Of a DNA stretch of 13,428 bases, positions 1-7,260 are shown one piece after another. Origin of the DNA: Clostridia bacterium (GTDB lineage: Bacteria; Bacillota; Clostridia; Oscillospirales; CAG-382); assembly GCA_017560285.1 (NCBI GenBank), contig JAFYOG010000146.1, positions 1-13,428 of the forward strand. Reading direction: 5' to 3'. The notes under the pieces were generated by a model that saw nothing but the letters and a program-made list of their open reading frames with translations, was not told where the DNA came from and did no database searches. Both the position numbers and the translations under genes were made by a program. Within the stretch, counting starts at the first letter, position 1; every line of letters begins with the position of its first letter.

Positions 1-76
1 GCTTTTGAACTGTACCCAATTCTTCCGTTAAGCAGTCGTATATCATACCTGCGTGCATTTTTTCGTATTCGGTCAT
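1..76 (-). CDS. Sugar O-acetyltransferase (maltose/galactoside acetyltransferase family), 5' end only
   Basis: Only the first 25 codons are inside the window and the gene runs off the left edge. The visible start, MTEYEKMHAGMIYDC, matches the N-terminal Mac domain of maltose and galactoside O-acetyltransferases, which typically open with MTEKEKMLAGELYD. Those enzymes use acetyl-CoA to acetylate sugars, through a left-handed beta-helix (hexapeptide) domain that would lie outside this window. The ATG at 74-76 is preceded by GAGGTGA at a good distance, and a promoter lies about 40 bases further upstream. The family call rests on this N-terminal signature alone. The sugar substrate cannot be told, and the catalytic His is not visible. 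Confidence 0.72.
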   Translation of the reverse strand, partial: MTEYEKMHAGMIYDCLTEELGTVQK

Positions 77-116
77 ATGAATCACCTCGTCAAATTCTTA
101 TTTATCGGTTAGTCAT

Positions 117-145
117 ATTGTAGCATAATTTGAGTCAATAGTAAA
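117..145 (-). promoter_or_regulatory. Sigma-A promoter of the sugar O-acetyltransferase gene
   Basis: On the minus strand, TTTACT (140-145) and TACAAT (117-122) are separated by exactly 17 bases. TG sits one base before the -10 box, giving an extended -10 (TGCTACAAT). Transcription would start near 110, leaving a leader of about 34 bases. A nearer TTGACT at 133-138 is only 10 bases from the -10 box and is not usable with it. Confidence 0.65.
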
Positions 146-150
146 GGAAT

Positions 151-187
151 ATAAAAGATACCCGTGATGTTTCGGCATCACGGGTAT
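151..187 (-). terminator. Rho-independent terminator after the ECF S-component gene
   Basis: A perfect 12-bp stem (158-169 with 176-187) closes a 6-base loop. Read on the minus strand it is followed by CTTTTAT. It lies about 60 bases past the stop of the 245-778 gene and before the promoter of the acetyltransferase gene, so it separates the two minus-strand units. There is no T tract on the plus side. Confidence 0.8.
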
Positions 188-244
188 AATTAGTTTATAA
201 AAACTGTCCTTAGGAGTACGACCTTTAACCCGACTTTTTTATTT

Positions 245-778
245 TTAGTTAAGAATTAATCTGTTCTTGCGGAATACGCTTACGATAAGGGGAACGGCTA
301 TAACGTGGATAAGCTTTACGTAAAAATCTGCAGTAAGGCAGTTTAAAAATATGTTTATGCTTACCGTGCCGGAAAGCCAATTTAGGAACACAAAAATGAT
401 TGTTACCGCACCCTCGGCAAGTGCCGAGCAGATAACCGCGGCGATAACCGCAACGAAATAGAAAAGCATATTTTTATCCAGCTTTTTAAAAAGCAAGCCG
501 CCAACGAATGCGCCTGCGGCAAGGGATATTGCCAAAACAAGGTCAGAGGCAAAAAAGATTTTGCCCGCAAAAACCATAGAGTGCAAAAACGGGGTTAAGG
601 CGCCAACTATCATACCCCAGGTAGCGCCGCACATAAAGCCGCACAGCAAGGTAAAAAGCCCCATAAAGCCCAAAGAAAAGCCTATTTGACCCTCTACCAA
701 CGGCAACAACACCGCCAACGCAAGGAACATAATCGAATATAAAATTCTGCCTGCAGATAAATTTTTGCCTTTTGCCAT
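245..778 (-). CDS. ECF-type transporter S component (substrate-binding membrane subunit), substrate unknown
   Basis: This 177-residue, very hydrophobic protein has about six membrane segments (roughly residues 12-30, 34-50, 51-72, 78-97, 104-128 and 147-168). The first half has the pattern of ECF S components: LALAVLLPLVEGQIG, then GLFTLLCGFMCGATWGMIVGALTPFLHS, here cited as residues 40-66. In that family the S subunit captures a vitamin or other micronutrient and docks onto the shared EcfA/A'/T energising module. No EcfA or EcfT gene is in the window, so this would be a group II (solo) S component. The ATG follows AAGGCGG, and the promoter predicts a leader of only about 23 bases, too short for the riboswitches that often control such genes. 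The substrate cannot be assigned. Other small integral membrane families are possible. Confidence 0.72.
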   Translation of the reverse strand: MAKGKNLSAGRILYSIMFLALAVLLPLVEGQIGFSLGFMGLFTLLCGFMCGATWGMIVGALTPFLHSMVFAGKIFFASDLVLAISLAAGAFVGGLLFKKLDKNMLFYFVAVIAAVICSALAEGAVTIIFVFLNWLSGTVSINIFLNCLTADFYVKLIHVIAVPLIVSVFRKNRLILN

Positions 779-807
779 ACCTTCGTACCGCCTTTTTGGT
801 TTTTTCT

Positions 808-836
808 ATTATAACATTTTTTGTTGGGTTTTGCAA
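808..836 (-). promoter_or_regulatory. Sigma-A promoter of the ECF S-component gene
   Basis: On the minus strand, TTGCAA (831-836) and a perfect TATAAT (808-813) are 17 bases apart. The predicted start is near 801, about 23 bases before the ATG at 778. It is back to back with the promoter at 864-892, so the 85-bp gap between them could host a shared regulator. Confidence 0.75.
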
Positions 837-863
837 CAGTGGGCACAAATTTTGCGGTTTTTA

Positions 864-892
864 TTGAAACAACGGCTTTTTGGTGGTATAAT
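864..892 (+). promoter_or_regulatory. Sigma-A promoter of the nucleotidyltransferase-like gene
   Basis: TTGAAA (864-869) and a perfect TATAAT (887-892) are separated by 17 bases. The predicted start near 899 lies downstream of any start codon before 924, which supports the ATG at 924 as the true start. Confidence 0.78.
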
Positions 893-908
893 AAAGAAAA
901 TTATCTGC

Positions 909-916
909 AAAGGAGG
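909..916 (+). promoter_or_regulatory. Ribosome binding site that fixes the start at 924
   Basis: AAAGGAGG is a full match to the anti-Shine-Dalgarno sequence and lies 7 bases before the ATG at 924-926. The frame stays open upstream to 765, but that stretch contains the promoter, so it is untranslated. Confidence 0.9.
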
Positions 917-923
917 CGGTATA

Positions 924-2030
924 ATGAACGGCAAGGAATTGCTTATTTCTGCAATCAACAAGGTTATATTCAACCGCGATATATTCCCTGCCCATATTGG
1001 CGCAGATATGCTTAAAGAGCTTTTTGTTACCGCCAAGGGGCAAGATTTTTGCCATATTGCCGCCGTTGCCGCCGAAAATGTTGCAGGTAACCCTATAAAG
1101 CCATATTTCGAAAAGGAAAAGCTTTTGGCAATATACCGTCGGGAACAGCTTGATTTTGCACAGCAGGAAATTTGCGACCTGCTTTGCCGAAATTCCGTGG
1201 AATTTATGGTTTTAAAGGGCGGAATAATAAAGGATTTTTACCCCGAAGGGTTTATGCGCACATCCAGCGATATAGATATTTTGGTTAAACCCGCCGATGC
1301 CGAAAGGGCGTTTGGTATTTTATCGGATACGGGGTATGAATATAAGGAAAAAAGCCTTAACGATTACCATTTTTATGCAAAAAACGGTACGCATATAGAG
1401 CTTCAGTTTAGGCTTGAGGTTGGCAACGACGCCTGTAACGGTGTTTTGGAAAAGGCTTGGGAAAGCGCAATTCCTTTTGAAAGCGAATTGCGTATGAGCG
1501 ATGAATTTTTGGTGTTTTATAACCTTGCCCACGCTTATTATCACTTTACCTGCGGCGGTTGCGGGGTAAAGCCATTTGTAGACCATATTATTATGGAAAA
1601 CACCCTTAATTACGATAAAAACGCCTTTTATCTGCTTATTAAAGAAGCTGGGTTGGAAGCGTTTTATAACGGTTTTACCGCTCTTTGCGGTGTTTGGTTC
1701 GGCGAGGGAACCCATACCGAGCTTACAAAGCAAATGGAAAGCTATATTTTTAGCGGCGGCGTTTACGGCAACGATAAAAACCTTGGCAAGGCGCAGGGGC
1801 AAAAAACAGGAAGGGGAAAATATTTCTTCCGCCGTATATTTAAGCCCAAAAAGGAGCTTGCCGCCCAATATCCAAGGTTAGAAAAGCACCCTATACTGTT
1901 GCCCTTTTATCAGGTACGCAGGTGGTTTAACCTTTTTGGCAAAGCCAAGCGCAAAACCGCAAAAGCCGAAATGGACGGTATATTTAACAGCGCCGAGCTT
2001 AAAGATATGTTTAAACAGCTTGGGATATAA
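924..2030 (+). CDS. Uncharacterised nucleotidyltransferase-fold protein (NTP_transf_5 type)
   Basis: A 368-residue soluble protein. Residues 95-121 read FMVLKGG, then SSDIDILV (D116 and D118). This is the LKG plus DxD arrangement of the uncharacterised nucleotidyltransferase family PF14907 (NTP_transf_5), whose two acidic residues would bind metal in the polymerase-beta-type fold. The N-terminal 90 residues look helical, and the C-terminal third is rich in Lys and Arg (residues about 290-345). In other genomes members often sit near polysaccharide or peptide-modification genes, but the substrate is unknown. Here the gene stands alone with its own promoter, ribosome site and terminator, diverging from the ECF subunit, so context gives no substrate. 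The family call is fairly sure, but an active transferase is only inferred. Confidence 0.75.
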   Translation: MNGKELLISAINKVIFNRDIFPAHIGADMLKELFVTAKGQDFCHIAAVAAENVAGNPIKPYFEKEKLLAIYRREQLDFAQQEICDLLCRNSVEFMVLKGGIIKDFYPEGFMRTSSDIDILVKPADAERAFGILSDTGYEYKEKSLNDYHFYAKNGTHIELQFRLEVGNDACNGVLEKAWESAIPFESELRMSDEFLVFYNLAHAYYHFTCGGCGVKPFVDHIIMENTLNYDKNAFYLLIKEAGLEAFYNGFTALCGVWFGEGTHTELTKQMESYIFSGGVYGNDKNLGKAQGQKTGRGKYFFRRIFKPKKELAAQYPRLEKHPILLPFYQVRRWFNLFGKAKRKTAKAEMDGIFNSAELKDMFKQLGI

Positions 2031-2057
2031 AAGACGCATAAATTGCGTCTTTTTTAT
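2030..2057 (+). terminator. Rho-independent terminator after the nucleotidyltransferase gene
   Basis: A stem of AAGACGCA with TGCGTCTT closes a TAAAT loop and is followed by a run of T (2050-2056, then ATTTT). It begins at the stop codon of the upstream gene. An in-frame TTG of the next reading frame lies inside this hairpin and is therefore not its start. Confidence 0.88.
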
Positions 2058-2102
2058 TTTGCCCACATATACTGTAACAAGACTTCATATAAGGGTGATT
2101 AT

Positions 2103-4436
2103 ATGCCAACGGGAAAAATTGTTTTTGTTTTACGTACCGCCGACAACGCCTTGCCTATTAATAACGGGTCGATAACCGTTACAAACCAGCGGGGCGAAAC
2201 GGTTTTTTATGATTTTATTACCGCCGTTAACAGCGGTATAACCCGCACTGCGGTTTTGGAAGCGCCGCCTAAATCTATATCGCTTAACAGCGGCGAGAGC
2301 ACGCCGTTGCCTTATTCGTTATTTAATATAGACGTACGCGCCGAGGGGAATTACCGAATGCGGATTACGGGGGTGCAGGTGTTTGACGGCACTACCGCCA
2401 GCCTGCCCATAGACCTTATTCCTTTGCCCCAAGGGGAAACCGACCCCGACAGCGAGGAAATTATTCTTATTGCCATACCCGAGCATATATTGCGGTCTGC
2501 ATTGCCCCAAGCAGAACCCCAAGACCTTCCCTCTGCCGCCATACCTGCCGTTAATATAGCCGAAGGGGTTTATATACCCGAAACGGTTACGGTGCATTTG
2601 GGCGCCCCCGACGATAATTCTGCCCAAAACGTTACGGTTGCCTTTGCAGATTATATAAAAAACGTGGCAAGCAGCGAAATTTACCCCACCTGGCCCGAGG
2701 AATCGCTTAGGGCGAATATTCTGGCGCAAATATCCCTTACACTTAACCGAATTTATACCGAATGGTACCGAAGCCGCGGATATAATTTTGATATTACAAA
2801 TAACACCGCTTATGACCAAGCCTTTGTTTACGGCAGAAATATTTTTGATGAAATAGGCGTTATTGTTGACGAGATTTTTAACCGTTATTTAAGCCGTCCC
2901 AACCGTATAGAGCCGTTGTTTGCATCCTATTGCGACGGTACTACAACCACCTGCGCGGGGCTTTCCCAATGGGGCACGGTGGCGTTGGCAGAGGATGGGC
3001 AGACAAGCGAGGATATTCTTGGTTTTTATTACGGCGATATAAACATTAACGAAACCGACGATATACGCACACCCGAGGAATCCTACCCCGGAACGCCCTT
3101 ATCGCAGGGGGCAAAGGGCGACGACGTGCGTATTTTGCAGGAGCAATTAAACCGCATTGCCGTTAATTTTCCCCAACTGCCGCTTATAACCGTTAACGGC
3201 GTTTATGACGAAGGCACGGTTAACACGGTAAGAGAATTTCAGCGGCTTTTTATTTTGCCGATTACCGGTGTTACCGACAGGGCGACCTGGTACCGAGCAT
3301 CGCAGATATATGGGTCGGTAAAGCGGTTGGCGGAGCTTACGAGCGAAGGTCAGCGGGCTATATATAACCAACAGCTTTACCCCGGCGAGCCCATAAAAAA
3401 CGGATCGCGCGGGTCGGAGGTGCAGGAGGTTCAGTTCTATTTACAGCGGATTTCGCGTTTTAATCCTATGGTGCAAGCCCCCGTTTTGGATGGGATTTTC
3501 GGCGCCGACACCCGCGATGCGGTTATAAGCTTTCAGCGGGCTTATGGGCTTGAGCCCACGGGGATTGTTGACGAAGCCGTTTGGAGCAGGCTTGTTTCGG
3601 TTTATAACGGCACGCAGGATAACGTAGAGGAGCCCAACAACGGGTTAACCCCCGTTCCCTACCCCAACGCACCCGTTAGCCAAGGAGCAAAGGGCGAATA
3701 CGTTAAGTATTTACAGCAGGCGCTTAACATTATTAACAGCATTTTTGTTACGATACCGCAGATTGCAGAGGACGGTGTGTTTGGGAACGCCACCGCAGGG
3801 GCTGTAAACGCCTTTAATTTAATTTTTGGGCTGCCCCAAAACGGAATAGCCGACCAAGCCGTTTGGGAGCAAATAAACCGTATTTTAACCGCCGTACAGC
3901 GGCAATGCATTTTTGCAATGGGCGAATTCAATGGTGCTTTGGATTACCCCAACACAGTGTTATCGGTAGGCAGTATGGGGGAAAACGTGGTTTACGTTCA
4001 GAACGGGATAAACCGCATTAACCAAGCCATACCGTACGTTTCGGCGGTGGAAGCCGACGGAAGATACGGCAGCATTACCGCCGAAAGCGTAGGGCGGCTG
4101 CAGCGTATTTTTGGGCTGACCGAAACAAGAACCGTAAACGAAAGCACTTGGTTGCTTATTAACTATATATCTTCCGCCATAGAAAAGGGGTGCTTGCCCA
4201 TAAGGGCGCAAGCCGCAACCGCAGCAGCCGTTAAAACAATACCCGAACCGAAGATATGGAGCCTTAAGGAGCTTATGCGGGAAAACGGAATAAACGTTGG
4301 GGCGGGGCCTTTGTTTGGGTTAAAAAGCCGCAAAGCCTTGGCAAAATGGCAAACCGAGCAAGGGTTAGACCCAACGGGATTGCCAAACAAGGAAACGCGG
4401 GATATGCTTTTTGAAAAATATTCCGCAAAAATGTGA
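2103..4436 (+). CDS. SpoIID/LytB-like protein with four to five peptidoglycan-binding repeats (putative spore cortex enzyme)
   Basis: A 777-residue modular protein. Residues 1-110 form a predicted beta-rich domain (starts MPTGKIVFVLRTADNALP). Residues about 150-315 resemble the SpoIID/LytB domain: NVASSEIYPTWPEESLRA keeps the glutamate (E192) that corresponds to the catalytic Glu of SpoIID lytic transglycosylases. Later come C277 and C284 and the motif AGLSQWG (285-291), comparable to GxGMSQYGA of SpoIID. Four PG_binding_1 repeats follow at about 330-403, 427-502, 521-596 and 617-690, each with a QGAKG-like opening and an FGxxT/FQ core. A shorter fifth lies at 713-776. No signal peptide or membrane segment is visible, which fits a protein acting on the forespore or spore cortex, or exported otherwise. 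The ATG follows AAGGGTGAT. Related proteins in Clostridia are annotated as spore cortex-lytic or peptidoglycan-binding. The cleavage activity is inferred. Confidence 0.75.
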   Translation: MPTGKIVFVLRTADNALPINNGSITVTNQRGETVFYDFITAVNSGITRTAVLEAPPKSISLNSGESTPLPYSLFNIDVRAEGNYRMRITGVQVFDGTTASLPIDLIPLPQGETDPDSEEIILIAIPEHILRSALPQAEPQDLPSAAIPAVNIAEGVYIPETVTVHLGAPDDNSAQNVTVAFADYIKNVASSEIYPTWPEESLRANILAQISLTLNRIYTEWYRSRGYNFDITNNTAYDQAFVYGRNIFDEIGVIVDEIFNRYLSRPNRIEPLFASYCDGTTTTCAGLSQWGTVALAEDGQTSEDILGFYYGDININETDDIRTPEESYPGTPLSQGAKGDDVRILQEQLNRIAVNFPQLPLITVNGVYDEGTVNTVREFQRLFILPITGVTDRATWYRASQIYGSVKRLAELTSEGQRAIYNQQLYPGEPIKNGSRGSEVQEVQFYLQRISRFNPMVQAPVLDGIFGADTRDAVISFQRAYGLEPTGIVDEAVWSRLVSVYNGTQDNVEEPNNGLTPVPYPNAPVSQGAKGEYVKYLQQALNIINSIFVTIPQIAEDGVFGNATAGAVNAFNLIFGLPQNGIADQAVWEQINRILTAVQRQCIFAMGEFNGALDYPNTVLSVGSMGENVVYVQNGINRINQAIPYVSAVEADGRYGSITAESVGRLQRIFGLTETRTVNESTWLLINYISSAIEKGCLPIRAQAATAAAVKTIPEPKIWSLKELMRENGINVGAGPLFGLKSRKALAKWQTEQGLDPTGLPNKETRDMLFEKYSAKM

Positions 4437-4444
4437 ATTTTTAG

Positions 4445-4476
4445 AAAAAAGCCTTGGTTTTTGGCGGCTTTTTATT
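4445..4476 (+). terminator. Rho-independent terminator after the SpoIID-like gene
   Basis: AAAAAGCC (about 4446-4453) pairs with GGCTTTTT (4466-4473) around a 12-base loop, and the T tract continues into ATT. It starts 9 bases after the TGA, and the -35 box of the next promoter directly abuts it. Confidence 0.75.
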
Positions 4477-4503
4477 GACAACAGCGGGGATAAATAGTAT
4501 ACT
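4475..4503 (+). promoter_or_regulatory. Strong sigma-A promoter of the VTT-asnA-cysK-kinase operon
   Basis: A perfect TTGACA (4475-4480) and TATACT (4498-4503, five of six consensus bases) are 17 bases apart. Transcription should start near 4510, giving a leader of about 28 bases with no room for a T-box or riboswitch. Confidence 0.85.
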
Positions 4504-4537
4504 CTTTTAATGGATTATTGTTTTATAAAGGCAGATA

Positions 4538-5314
4538 ATGAAAGAAAACAAAGCAGTTAATTTAATGGACGAAAGCGCCAAGAAATTGCTTAAACGGAAA
4601 AGAATTCTTGCAATAATTTCGGTTTTGGCGGTTTTGGGCTTAATAATTTGGTTTACCTTTGTAGTAATAAAAGCACTTAACCTTAGCGGCGGCGGGTTTA
4701 GCATTAACCAGCTTGCAATAAGCTTTAAGGAAACCATAGAAGGCTATGGCAGCTGGGGCGTTATTGTTGCCTTTGGCATACAGATGCTTCAGGTTGTGGT
4801 TTCGCCTATACCCGGCGAGGTTATAGAGGTTGGCATGGGGCTGTGCTTCGGTTGGTTTTGGGGCGCGGTTATTTGCCTTTTGGGCAGTGCCTTGGCTGCC
4901 GCAATTATTATGCTGTTTGTTAAGAAGTTTGGCATAAGGGTTGTAGAGCTTTTTGTTTCGGTAGATAAAATTAACGAATTTAGGTTTATTAACAACCAGC
5001 GCAAGCTTACGGGGCTTATATTTTTGCTTTATATTATCCCCGGCACACCCAAGGACCCGTTAATATTCTTTTTTGGGCTTACCAAAATAAGAACCTTGGA
5101 TTTTGTGGTTATTCAGACGGTTGCCCGTATACCGTCGGTGGTTAGCTCTACCGCAGGGGGCGAGCTTATTGTAAACGATAATATGTGGGGGGCGGTTATT
5201 GTGTTTGCTATCACAGGCGCCGTTGCCTTAATAGGATTGCTTTGCTACGGTAAGATTATTAAAAAGCTTCAGGGCAAAAGCGAAAATAAGAAAACAGAAG
5301 AACAGAAGGATTAG
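4538..5314 (+). CDS. TVP38/TMEM64 (VTT/DedA-like) family membrane protein
   Basis: A 258-residue integral membrane protein. A basic N-terminus (KKLLKRKR) precedes the first helix (about 23-45). The VTT-domain core follows: PIPGEVIEVGMGLCFGWFWG (residues 91-110), then IIPGTPKDPLIFFFGLT (166-182), both typical of TVP38/TMEM64 proteins with paired re-entrant loops. The last helix is about 217-240, and the tail is charged. The family is linked to lipid scrambling or membrane homeostasis in some members, and most bacterial members have no assigned substrate. The start ATG follows AAAGG. It is the first gene of an operon, with three bases before asnA, whose ribosome site (AAGGA) lies inside the end of this gene. 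A metabolic link to the amino-acid genes is not evident. Confidence 0.85.
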   Translation: MKENKAVNLMDESAKKLLKRKRILAIISVLAVLGLIIWFTFVVIKALNLSGGGFSINQLAISFKETIEGYGSWGVIVAFGIQMLQVVVSPIPGEVIEVGMGLCFGWFWGAVICLLGSALAAAIIMLFVKKFGIRVVELFVSVDKINEFRFINNQRKLTGLIFLLYIIPGTPKDPLIFFFGLTKIRTLDFVVIQTVARIPSVVSSTAGGELIVNDNMWGAVIVFAITGAVALIGLLCYGKIIKKLQGKSENKKTEEQKD

Positions 5315-5317
5315 ATT

Positions 5318-6322
5318 ATGTCAGTATACGTACCTAAGGGATATGAACCCGCATTAGACATTCGTCAGACCGAGGTTGCCATTAAGAAGGTTAAGGACTT
5401 TTTCGAAAGAGATTTGGCTATTCAGCTTAACCTTACCCGTGTTTCCGCCCCTTTGTTTGTAGATAAGGAAAGCGGTCTTAACGATAACCTTAACGGTGTT
5501 GAACGCCCCGTTGCCTTTGATATTAAAGGTATGGCGGGAAATAACGAGATTGTTCAATCCTTGGCAAAATGGAAGCGTGTTGCACTTAAGCAATACGGAT
5601 TTTTGCCCGGCGAAGGCCTTTATACCGATATGAACGCTATCCGCCGCGACGAGGATACCGATAACATCCACTCGGTTTTTGTTGACCAATGGGACTGGGA
5701 AAAGGTTATTACCGCCGAACAACGTCGCTTTGACGTTTTAAAGCGCGCGGTGAAGCAGATTTACACCTCGCTTCTTCATACCGAAATTTATATTGCTTAC
5801 GATTACCCCTTCTTGGGAAGATTACTTCCCGAAAAGATAACCTTTATTACCTCGCAGGAGCTTGAGGACGAATACCCCGACCTTACCCCCAAGGAACGGG
5901 AATATGCCGCCGTTAAAAAGTACGGCGCGGTGTTCCTTATGCAGATCGGCGGTAAGCTGAAATCGGGCAACAAGCACGACGGTAGAGCGCCCGACTATGA
6001 CGATTGGTCCTTAAACGGCGATATTATTGTTTATTACCCCGTTTTGGATATTGCATTAGAGCTTTCCAGCATGGGTATTCGCGTTGATGCGGAAACACTT
6101 AAAGCCCAGTTGGAGCTTTCCGGTTGCGAGGACAGAGCATCACTTCCCTTCCACAAGGCTTTGTTAAACGACGAGCTTCCTCTTACAATGGGCGGCGGTA
6201 TAGGTCAATCGAGAATGTGTATGTTCTTCCTTCGCAAAGCCCACATAGGCGAGGTGCAATCTTCACGTTGGGAAGAAAAGGATATGGAAATCTGCAAGGA
6301 AAACCATATTCACCTTTTATAA
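5318..6322 (+). CDS. asnA: Aspartate--ammonia ligase (asparagine synthetase A)
   Basis: AsnA makes asparagine from aspartate, ammonia and ATP (EC 6.3.1.1) in the cytosol. It is a class II aminoacyl-tRNA-synthetase-fold enzyme. The 334-residue length is normal for the family. Recognisable conserved blocks are RVSAPLFV and SGLNDNLNGVERPV (residues 41-65), LYTDMNAIRRDED and HSVFVDQWDWEK (101-129), and the C-terminal ATP-site motif GGGIGQSRMCM (292-302) followed by HIGEVQSSRW. The gene is complete with no missing motif. It lies 3 bases after the VTT gene and 12 bases before cysK on the same strand, so it is surely co-transcribed. Ammonia-dependent AsnA fits an anaerobe living with abundant ammonium. 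Confidence 0.97.
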   Translation: MSVYVPKGYEPALDIRQTEVAIKKVKDFFERDLAIQLNLTRVSAPLFVDKESGLNDNLNGVERPVAFDIKGMAGNNEIVQSLAKWKRVALKQYGFLPGEGLYTDMNAIRRDEDTDNIHSVFVDQWDWEKVITAEQRRFDVLKRAVKQIYTSLLHTEIYIAYDYPFLGRLLPEKITFITSQELEDEYPDLTPKEREYAAVKKYGAVFLMQIGGKLKSGNKHDGRAPDYDDWSLNGDIIVYYPVLDIALELSSMGIRVDAETLKAQLELSGCEDRASLPFHKALLNDELPLTMGGGIGQSRMCMFFLRKAHIGEVQSSRWEEKDMEICKENHIHLL

Positions 6323-6334
6323 AAGAAGGTTTTT

Positions 6335-7255
6335 ATGAGAGATTTTTCGAGAAAGCTTATAGGCGAAACCCCGTTGGTTGAATTGGTAAATATTACCGAT
6401 ACAAAAGCGCATATTTTTGCCAAAATAGAGGGTATGAACCCTTACGGTTCTATAAAGGACCGCGTTGCTCTTGAAATGATAGAGGATGCCAAGCGCAAAA
6501 ATCTGCTTAATGAGGGCGGCACTATTATAGAAGCAACCAGCGGCAACACGGGCATTGGCTTGGCGGCGGTGGGCGTTCCCTTGGGATATAGGGTTATTAT
6601 AGTTATGCCGAACACTATGTCGGCAGAGCGTATTCAGCTTATAGAAGCTTACGGTGCAGAGGTTGTGCTTACCGACGGTGCCCTTGGTATGAGCGGTGCC
6701 ATTGCCGAGGCGGAACGATTGCACAACGAAACCGAGGGCAGTTATATCCCCGACCAATTTAACAACCCTGCCAACGTTAATGCACATTACAAAACCACCG
6801 CGCCCGAAATTTGCAAGGCCCTTAACGGGAATATAGATATTCTTGTAGCAGGTGTGGGCACCGGCGGCACTATTACGGGCATAGGAAGATACCTAAAGGA
6901 AATTAACCCCGATATAAAAATCGTTGCGGTAGAGCCCAAAAAATCACCGGTTTTATCGGGGGGAAAGGCTAACACCCACGGTTTGCAGGGTATTGGGGCG
7001 AACTTTGTGCCCAAAATACTTGATATAAGTATTATAGACGAAATTATAGGCGTAGATGATGAGGACGCTTTTGATGCCTGCAGAACGCTTTTTAAAACAG
7101 AGGGCGTTTTTGCGGGGATTTCTTCGGGGGCGGCGATTGTTGCGGCAACCGAAATTGCAAAAAGAAAAGAAAACAAAAACAAAAATATAGTTGTTATATT
7201 GCCCGACAGCGGTACCCGCTATTTATCTACGGGAATATTTAACAAGGAAGATTAA
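6335..7255 (+). CDS. cysK: Cysteine synthase (O-acetylserine sulfhydrylase A)
   Basis: A PLP enzyme that joins sulfide to O-acetylserine to give cysteine (EC 2.5.1.47). The 306-residue length is typical. All key elements are present: the Schiff-base lysine K41 in NPYGSIKDR, the substrate-binding TSGNTG loop (68-73), the PLP phosphate loop GTGGT (175-179), HGLQGIG (215-221), and PDSGTRYLS (290-298), whose serine contacts the pyridine nitrogen. AGAAGG precedes the ATG. The gene follows asnA by 12 bases and precedes a PLP-salvage kinase by 5. A cystathionine beta-synthase-like role is less likely because no CBS regulatory domain or extended C-terminus is present. Confidence 0.95.
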   Translation: MRDFSRKLIGETPLVELVNITDTKAHIFAKIEGMNPYGSIKDRVALEMIEDAKRKNLLNEGGTIIEATSGNTGIGLAAVGVPLGYRVIIVMPNTMSAERIQLIEAYGAEVVLTDGALGMSGAIAEAERLHNETEGSYIPDQFNNPANVNAHYKTTAPEICKALNGNIDILVAGVGTGGTITGIGRYLKEINPDIKIVAVEPKKSPVLSGGKANTHGLQGIGANFVPKILDISIIDEIIGVDDEDAFDACRTLFKTEGVFAGISSGAAIVAATEIAKRKENKNKNIVVILPDSGTRYLSTGIFNKED

Positions 7256-7260
7256 TTATT

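Noticed and set aside
133..138. TTGACT as -35 box of the acetyltransferase promoter
   Set aside because: Only 10 bases separate it from TACAAT. The TTTACT at 140-145 gives 17 bases and an extended -10.
188..244. Possible second terminator or small RNA between the hairpin at 158-187 and the ECF gene
   Set aside because: Only a short palindrome (TCCTTAGGA) and an A/T-rich stretch are present, with no stable stem adjoining a T tract on the minus strand and no promoter.
765..923. Upstream extension of the nucleotidyltransferase frame
   Set aside because: The stretch contains the TTGAAA/TATAAT promoter, and the perfect AAAGGAGG lies just before the ATG at 924.
1320..1868. A 182-codon minus-strand open frame inside the nucleotidyltransferase gene
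   Set aside because: It is the antisense shadow of a gene with conserved motifs and good start signals, with no signals of its own.
3085..4436. Tandem DNA repeat in the PG-binding array
   Set aside because: The repeats are clear at protein level but diverged in DNA, so this is an old domain duplication and not a recent tandem repeat.
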